Of a stretch of DNA of 64,000 nt, positions 57,540 through 64,000 are shown piece after piece. The notes beneath the pieces are model-generated. The model made no database searches, had not been told where the DNA came from, and saw only the letters and a list, made by a program, of their open reading frames with translations. Position 1 is the first letter of the stretch. The number at the start of each line of letters is the position of its first letter. The DNA lies in contig CM063109.1 in assembly GCA_031841125.1 (NCBI GenBank), positions 3,386,321 to 3,450,320 on the forward strand, given 5' to 3'. The position numbers and the translations under genes are program-made. This DNA comes from Acanthococcus lagerstroemiae (Eukaryota > Arthropoda > Insecta > Hemiptera > Eriococcidae).

Positions 57540-58835
57540 GAAAATATAGTTTCTCGACTTATTTTCCGTGCGGTTGCTGAATTCGGACATAAAATTTTGA
57601 TACAAGCCTTTTTTTTCACCCTGATAGTGACATTTCCGATGTCAAGAAGGTCAAAATGAAGAACTGCTGTAATGAAAGGGAAAAAAGGATGTTCCAAACG
57701 CAGATTTTTACGCTGGCTTTGATTTTGGCCTTGAAATTTTGATGAAACCTTTCATCATCCAGAAAACGACTCTTTTGGCATTTAAAAGTTATTTTCGAAG
57801 GAAAAAAGCAGGGTTGCTAGGTAAAATACATTTTACATCTTACATGCCTATTGTACATGTAAAGTAGTCGATGTAAAATAACTTTTTATGTGACATTTTA
57901 CATGTAAAATGTAAAATAAATCAAAATGAGTAAAAAAAATTGCAGTTCAATTTTTCAATAAAATGTTTAAAACTTGCACACAACTGGAACTACAGTAAAA
58001 ATTGGTCGACTCCTTTACCATTCAATTTTATAATTTATACATAGGTAACTCATAAGAAGGTAGTTTTTCATAGAAAATGAATTACAAAAGACAAGTATAA
58101 AACAATTTGAAATAATTGTGCAATTCAGGCCAAAACGAATTTTAACATTTGTTGCCAAACTTCTTAAAATTTAAGCTTAAATAAAAAATTTTCAAAGAAC
58201 AAAAGCCAACAAAAAATAATTATTGTTAATAAATCTTATAAGTTCCATTAAAAAAATAATCGAGTTTTCATCGGACTTTGCGGTGTTAGCAATGTGTATT
58301 CTATTTTTTTATTTACCATCAAAATGTAATCAATTTCATCTCAGTTACTCATTTCATAATTCCTTTTCAATTTTTCATTCTCATTTCTATCATAACAATC
58401 ATCAATTATGTTGTTTTTTTCGTATTTTACGTCGATTTTACATTTTACATTAATTTTACGTAAAATGTAAAATAAATTATTTTACATTTAAAATGCCAAC
58501 CCTGAAAAAAAAGGCTTCCATCCAAATTTTAGGGTCAAATTCGAAGTCAGCATGAAAATTTAATTGCGGACCACTGTTCTTTTCATTCGTTACTTACGTT
58601 CTGTGTTTTGACCTCTCTGGCCTGTAAAAGTCACTTTAATTAGCCCCAAAATTAGATGTGGAAACTCTACATTATCAAACATAAAAAAAATGAGCCTTAC
58701 TTTACGCTTAAATCACCGTGGCCTCTTCGCAGTTCTACTAAAAAATTTTGTTTGATGGAGCATTTTGGATGCCAGATTCGGATTTAGCGGGAAAAAGTAT
58801 ATCGAAATCACGTATTTCCTAAAATTTACTGTTTT
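57540..58835 (+). repeat. Decayed tandem array hosting a MITE
   Basis: Units carry 'tgaattcggacataaaATTTTGATACAA', a pyrimidine T-run, 'ccctgatagtgac/ccagaaaacgac', 'aaggtcaaaat' and a G/A run (gggaaaaaagg). Seen before the MITE at 57575-57808 and after it at 58505-58830. A related single unit sits at 6130-6300. Confidence 0.55.
57809..58504. mobile_element. hAT-like MITE with CAGGGTTG ends
   Basis: 696 bp. Left end CAGGGTTGCTAGGTAAAATA-cattttac; right end (reverse complement) CAGGGTTGGCATTTTAAATG-taaaataa. Both ends are followed by repeats of ACATTTTAC/GTAAAATGT, including the perfect palindrome ACATTTTACATGTAAAATGT near 57895. Flanks GAAAAAAG and AAAAAAAA (6 of 8) may be an 8-bp target-site duplication, but the surrounding A-run makes this uncertain. 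CAGGG ends and 8-bp duplications are typical of hAT elements. No transposase; the AT-rich interior frame is not recognised. Confidence 0.72.
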
Positions 58836-60300
58836 CCAGAGTGTCCTGTACGGAATAGAAAGTTTGTATTAAGATTGGTTGCTAATTTTAAACTTGAAAA
58901 ATTATAACAGAGAAATCTCTGTAAGTGTGTAATCCTGGAAGTGCCTAGTTTTTGTTATTTTTACAAAGGCTACACTAAACAAGAATACTATTTTTTCCTT
59001 ATTTTTATGATTATTTCTTTTTTGCATTTGACGGTAGTTTTCTGAAAATACAGACACTTAATCAACTGAAAATGAAAACACGGTAGACTATGCACATACA
59101 CAAGTATTTAAAAAAAAACAGTTGATTCCAAGGATTTTATTTAGGGAGTGAAAATTTCCAAACACTTGTTTTTGGGGACGTACAAAAAAATATTTTTCAC
59201 AAAAATTATTGCATTTAATTTAAACGCAGACGTGCAAATTTTCTGAAGATAAAAGGAACCTCAAGCGTCTTTCATTCACTCAGGTTTTTCATTTCACGTA
59301 TTCAAAAATGCTATTGAGCTTTCCGAAAATACTGGTGAGAAATATTACTCAAAACTGTTTCATTAATATTTTCGATAAACTCGATAGTATTCATTTATTA
59401 TTTTTTTTGTGAGGGGGTGGAGTTAACCAAAATATCTAGTAATTTGGAGATTGTCCCATACATCGCTGCCAGTGGAGGTCTATACCATGATCATTCGACC
59501 TGTTTTGAAAAAGAAAAAAAAAAATTATAACTGTATATGTATAGGACGTAATTAAAAATGAATTTTCCTAATTACGGATCTTGAACCGAACATTTAATTT
59601 CTTCAATAGATCCATCCTTATCAATCATTACGCACTTTGAAGGCAGTTACGAAAATTAAAAAAAAAAAATGATAATCAGAACGTTGAAAACAAAGAATGG
59701 AAAAGATGACTAGCCACTTTTGACTATAATGGAGTCGAAATTAGTATAATTTGAACGAGTATCGTTAGAGAAAGGAGAGATCATCGGGTGAAAAGCTCTT
59801 TTACCCGCAGTGCGTTTATTAATTACCGCATCGAAGTTGGAAGATATAAAACTGTGTTTGGCATTCATTGATGATAGTCTTCAAACGCAGACCGTTTCTT
59901 AATTGGGTTTTCCAAAAAATGTTTAAAATAGGTCGCACTGCACAGAAAATAGCATTGCCTCGAATTCGGTCGGTAGTTAAAAAGATTGGAAGCACGAAAG
60001 AGCAGTGTTCGTTATCAAAGGTCAGTTTTTGTTACTACGGTGAGAACTCGAAGCGGTGTCTCGAATTATAAAGCGTAAAATAGTATTCAAATGGGAAAAT
60101 CCGATTGCCAGAGAATTTACAGTGTGCAGTTCGTACGAATTACTCAACAAAATCTTTGTGACTTCCAGGCACCAGCTTGGCGTTGGTATCGAAATCACGA
60201 GCATCGGATTTTCGGATAAGGGCAGAGTTATGTGCTTCAAGTGATCAATCCAGAAACGAATCTACCTCCGACTTTGTGTGGTGGGCTGCATACACTAAAA
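58836..60300. other. Unique DNA
   Basis: AT-rich to 59.8 kb and then CpG-richer. Frames at 59868-60244 of 62-72 codons overlap on both strands and are not recognised. Confidence 0.35.
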
Positions 60301-60420
60301 ACCTTCCTTTTCAGGGTGGGAAATATTGAAAATTTTTGATCCGATGAACTCCATGTATGACCTTTTCAGTCAAAAAGGATCCGAAAATTCTGAAAGTGTT
60401 GAAAGTAAATTTTCTCCCGC

Positions 60421-60849
60421 GTGTATAAAGCGAGAAGGGGGAACATATTGCTCCCTTACCCCTCTCCCAGTTCAACCACCTGTGATCAGCTGTGCTCAGA
60501 ATTGGCCGCTGATCATAGAAGTTTTGTGAGAAGAATCATCAGTTTCGAGTCTACAAAATATGTAATTTGTTGGAAAGAGGATGAACGCGGAAAGAGTCGA
60601 GGCAGTTTGGCGACAAATGAAAACCAAAAAAATTCGGCAGAAAAAGCGACGAAAGTTTCGAAGATATACCGCACTCGACTCCATCCGTTGGGATGCTGGA
60701 ACGTTGACGCTGAAATTAAATCTAAATACGTGAGAACCTTTTTCCGTAATAACTTTATTCCGTTTAGAAGAATTAAAATTCGACTCGCTCCATCGACCTT
60801 GTATACTGCGCATAAATACGCAAAGATCCGGAGATCCCGCGTGGCATGA
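60421..60849 (+). CDS. Longest open frame of the window, unrecognised, probably not a gene
   Basis: A 142-codon plus frame. The first third is Pro/Ser/Cys-containing, the rest basic (EDERGKSRG, NNFIPFRRIKIRLAPS). No signal peptide, membrane segment, repeat or domain that I recognise. A 105-codon frame is open on the opposite strand over the same bases and a 67-codon frame overlaps its start, which points to low stop density in CpG-richer DNA rather than to selection. No Kozak-like or splice context is convincing. Listed because it is the longest frame; it could be part of an exon. Confidence 0.12.
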   Translation: MYKARRGNILLPYPSPSSTTCDQLCSELAADHRSFVRRIISFESTKYVICWKEDERGKSRGSLATNENQKNSAEKATKVSKIYRTRLHPLGCWNVDAEIKSKYVRTFFRNNFIPFRRIKIRLAPSTLYTAHKYAKIRRSRVA

Positions 60850-61890
60850 TTACAGTTTTGTACGTGCCATAATTTACGTTCATTTGGGGTACGGTGGGGT
60901 ACGATGGCGATGCAGCGCGTATTTTCAAAACTTCACGATTACCGCACCCTGTACAAATCTAACATAATTCACGTTTTTTCCTTCTTCCCCAGTTTTAGTC
61001 ACCATTAAGTCTACATATCTTCTATTCACAGTTTTTAATTTCATTCTTCTTCGTCCCTTCCATCTTCTCGAGAGATCTTATTTGATAAAAGTTTTATTTC
61101 TTGGTTAGTGAGAGATGCGTGTCGGATGAAATGATTTTGTAAAAGCAAATTTGCTAAGTTGCTCCTTCTTCCCTCCGCTACTTCCTGCTTTGTAAACGAG
61201 CGATTTCTTAATGTAGAATTTTCCATCACGATTCCAATAATTTTTCTGAATTTGAAATTATTGCTAGTGGACCGCTAACCTTATTATTATATTTAATGAA
61301 TTCGTCATAGGTTAATTCAATATTATTTTATCCTTGAAAACATTGAAAAAATACGATGTTCCAATTTTAACATCCCTCCCTCCCTTCCCCCTGCACCATA
61401 GGTGACCAAATTTTTAACGTAAGATCTAAATAACATCGAAAATAAATCATAATTTGTATCAAATTTTGCAATTTGATCATGATTACCAATCCCCTTCCTC
61501 ACATTCGGTGCTTGAATTTTCAAATTGGGGTTGAAATGTGAAAAATATTAAAATTTTCACATGTTAGCGTCAAATATATCAAAACTTGTTTTTTTCTGTG
61601 TCAAAAATGTAACTTTCTAGGTTGTTTTGGTCCCAGCAACTATCACTCATATTGGTTCACAGATTTAATATTTTACGTTGTGTAGATGTAAATATTTTTC
61701 ATTTCAGTCTCCTGTGGACCGGTATATTTATAGGTAGCGATTGATGCCAGAATAATCTTAAAGAAATTCAGAAAATCAGAATCTTGACACTTCTGACATC
61801 AACATGTGTCAATTCTAATATTTTCATTTCAGCCCACTGTGAACCTATCATATTTTCATATCTTTGCTTTGGCACATAGAAAAAGTTGAA
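60850..61890. other. Unique AT-rich stretch
   Basis: Nothing recognised. Confidence 0.3.
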
Positions 61891-61899
61891 AAAAAGAAA

Positions 61900-62695
61900 A
61901 AAAGTTACCTTAAAGCGTTACTTTAGCGTCCATAACGCCCCCTCCCCCCGTCATGCTCCCCCGACACGAATTCAGTGATTTCATGTCTATACTTTGGCAC
62001 ATAAAAAAATACTTTAGCGCCCGTAACGCTCCTCCAACACGAATTCAGTGGTTGACATTTCCATGGAAATTTATTTTTCTTCCAACCATGGATTGAGCAT
62101 TACTTCTGAGGCGAGAATCGAAATCATGCTCCCCCCCCCCTGACACGAAGCCAGTCGGTATGGTTTTGCTCTTCATGGTGACAATTCAGTTCAGTGGTTG
62201 ACATTTCCATACAAATTTATTTTTCTTCCAGTCATGGGTGTACTCGATTGAAAACTGTTATTCTCCCCCAGACACGTTCGAAAACCGTAATGCCCCCCCC
62301 CGACATGAAGTCAGTCCGTATGATTTAGCTCTTCATGATGACGATTCAGTTCAATGGTTGATATTTCCATGGAAATTTCTATTAACATGGCAGCAAACTG
62401 CGGTCGCCGAGTAACAATTTCATTATTTCTTGTCGAAAGTCAAGATGAGTGCTTTTGACATTTTCATATCTTTGCTGTGGCACATAGAAAAAATTTTGTC
62501 GACCTTCCTCCAGGAATGAGTTTACTTGTATTCTCTGCTCATTTCAAGTTCAGTTCACAATTCAGTTCAATGGTGTGTATTGAGTGAAACCAATCCGAAT
62601 GATTTAGCTCTTCATGGTCATAAGTCAGATCAGATCACAATTCAGTTTGATGGTCTACATTTCCTTAACAATTTCTATTTCTTTTAGCCGACTTT
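61900..62695 (+). repeat. Tandem array, unit about 150-230 bp, with C-runs
   Basis: Units share a C-run (62131-62140 C10; 62293-62301 C9), GACACGAAG(C/T)CAGTC(G/C)GTATG, (A/T)TTT(T/A)GCTCTTCATG(G/A)TGAC, AATTCAGTTCA(G/A)TGGTTGACATTTCCAT and AAATTTATTTTTCTTCCA. Unit cores at about 61966, 62062, 62141, 62302 and 62590. Confidence 0.82.
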
Positions 62696-63080
62696 ATTTT
62701 TTATGTATTTTTGTGTCCACGCCATGAACTATAATAAAGTTCACTTTTTACCGAAATTCAAGACAGGACATATACGACGTCGAACATTTTCATAAAAGTG
62801 TGTATTGGTACTCAACTGGCACAGTGAGAGCAGTTTTCTCGAGTCAAATCAATATTTTCAAACTCGATTTTAAAATTTCATAAAGCAAAACTGGAATATT
62901 TCTTTTGGGGGAATCCATGTTAAACCTCAGTCCAGGTGTGCAACCCTTAAATATTCTTCGGTTTCAAAAAAATTTTAGCTGGCGTGTGTTTACACCTGCT
63001 GAAACAGATTAAGCCCTTGAAAGCGCAAATTTTCGAGAAAAAAAATTTTCGAACAACCCCGTAAGAAATACCTTGCTCTT
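62696..63080 (+). repeat. Dispersed repeat, copy 2 (partner at 17146-17515)
   Basis: Same orientation and anchor order as 17146-17515 (GCCATGAACTATAA, TTCACTTTTTACCG, TTTTCATAAAA, GTCCAGGTGTGCAACC, AAGCCCTTGAAAGCG). Here it follows the 61.9 kb array, in the other locus the inverted 14.7 kb array fragment. Confidence 0.8.
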
Positions 63081-64000
63081 TTTTGACACTCATTTTTTTC
63101 ATTTTTCTTCTTCTTTTGCTCTACGCTACTCAGCGCGTTGGCCATCATTGTCTCACTTCATCGTACTCTGGACTTCACTAGCTACTGCAAATCGAAAAAT
63201 GGTCCCTGCGTACTCATTTTCGCTCCACTGTCGCAGGTTTCTCAGCCACGAGTGCTGCTTTTATCTGATTGCACATTAACCTTCGATTTTTCCAATCATC
63301 ATTAATTTTGATATCGCGTATTTCTTCCCTCGAGAAATATGCCCTAGGTTTGAGGCCTTCTTTGTTTTGACAATCTCTAAGATTTCTTTTTCGACAGCCG
63401 CACTTCTCTCAGTAGGTCGAAGTTCGACACAAGCTGTCCAAGGTACGTTCGGGAATATTCTTCACACCTTCTGGTGACAACACCTGCTTCAAACTGAGGC
63501 TTATGGTTTTCTAGTTTCCTGACATGTTGAACAAGAAACGACAATGACTATCCTGGGGAATTTTTGTTCTGGTAGTTTCCCGTTACTTTTCAGAAAAGTA
63601 CAGTATTCATAGAGTTGTTGCTACTTTTAAAACTGTATAATTATGTGACCATCCAGGGAAAACCATCGGTGTCAAAATGTTGGTTTTCACTTTTTTGCGG
63701 AATTGTACTCTCTGAAATCTCAGAATTCATTAGAAACCCACCCGAAGTCCCTATAAGTATGGAATTGAGTCCGTAATAAGCCTCCTTTCTTTATCAGTAG
63801 GGTGGGTGCCACCGTACTGATAACTTTAAACTCATTTACATTGAAAAATTCTTTTCGCTCCGATGTTTGGTTTTTCTGTGAACGGTCATGTATGCCTTTT
63901 GTTGGATGGGTTGTCTATTTCGGTCCATTGTGATGTTGTGAAGACCTGGTGAGTGGCAGGTATTTCGCCCAGGTCTGCTCTCTTAGTTCAGACTACGGAT
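63081..64000. other. Unique stretch to window end
   Basis: No repeat or recognised domain. The 68-codon frame at 63073-63279 begins inside the repeat. Confidence 0.3.

Noticed and set aside
1..64000. tRNA, rRNA, snRNA genes and CRISPR arrays
   Set aside because: Reading for the GGTTCRANNCC box and cloverleaf arms, rRNA phrases and regularly spaced identical repeats gave nothing. A covariance-model search would be decisive.
1..64000. TTAGG/TTAGGG telomere repeats or a centromeric satellite
   Set aside because: No telomere-type runs. The tandem arrays are short and strongly diverged.
1..64000. Endogenous viral or bacterial genes
   Set aside because: No frame resembles a viral polymerase, capsid or glycoprotein, or a bacterial operon; the only enzyme fragments are LINE reverse transcriptase and mariner transposase.

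Overview
This is a eukaryotic, AT-rich, intron- or intergenic-type window, most likely from an arthropod (probably an insect). The evidence is a mariner-family transposase remnant, two LINE remnants of the endonuclease/reverse-transcriptase (RTE-like) kind, several non-autonomous DNA transposons, and no convincing host exon. The longest open frame is 142 codons, all frames overlap others on both strands, and none except the transposon fragments matches a family I recognise. I see no rRNA, tRNA, CRISPR or bacterial-type operon.

Layout. 1-2.6 kb: a duplicated pair of short modules, then unique CpG-richer DNA. 2.6-3.7 kb: a minus-strand LINE 3' end (reverse-transcriptase C-terminus plus 3' tail); short dispersed copies of that tail lie at 10.4, 11.8, 28.5, 29.2 and 46.0 kb. 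3.7-14 kb: mostly unique, with CpG-rich segments at 8.9-10.2 and 13.3-14.1 kb and an exact 10-bp minisatellite at 14.2 kb. 14.7-17.5 kb: a decayed tandem array, a conserved downstream block, an inverted piece of the same array and the first copy of another dispersed repeat. 20.4-21.0 kb: a 580-bp terminal-inverted-repeat element, inserted in an older tandem repeat; a 592-bp sister copy sits at 48.4 kb. 24.3-24.8 kb: a third inverted-repeat element with target-site duplication. 27.8-29.3 kb: second copy of the 14.7-16.2 kb composite, interrupted by tail insertions, followed by two hairpin-forming palindromes (29.55-29.81 kb). 32.8-33.4 kb: mariner transposase with the catalytic core deleted. 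33.5-34.6 kb and 41.9-42.5 kb: two strand-asymmetric, cytosine-rich islands that I cannot classify. 38.1-39.7 kb: a 125-bp inverted repeat about 0.93 kb apart, leading into a four-unit tandem array. 52.1-53.2 kb: second, broken LINE. 57.5-58.6 kb: a hAT-like MITE inside a decayed array. 61.9-63.1 kb: another tandem array joined to the second copy of the 17.1 kb repeat.

There is no gene pathway to reconstruct. What the window records is layers of transposon insertion: old tandem arrays, hit by MITEs, hit again by LINE-tail retroposons, alternating with CpG-richer unique DNA that may hold regulatory sequence of an unseen host gene. The most informative signals are the LINE-tail family with clean target-site duplications, the paired TIR elements, the repeated exact 10-bp periodicity at many loci, and an excess of 8-11 nt G or C runs.
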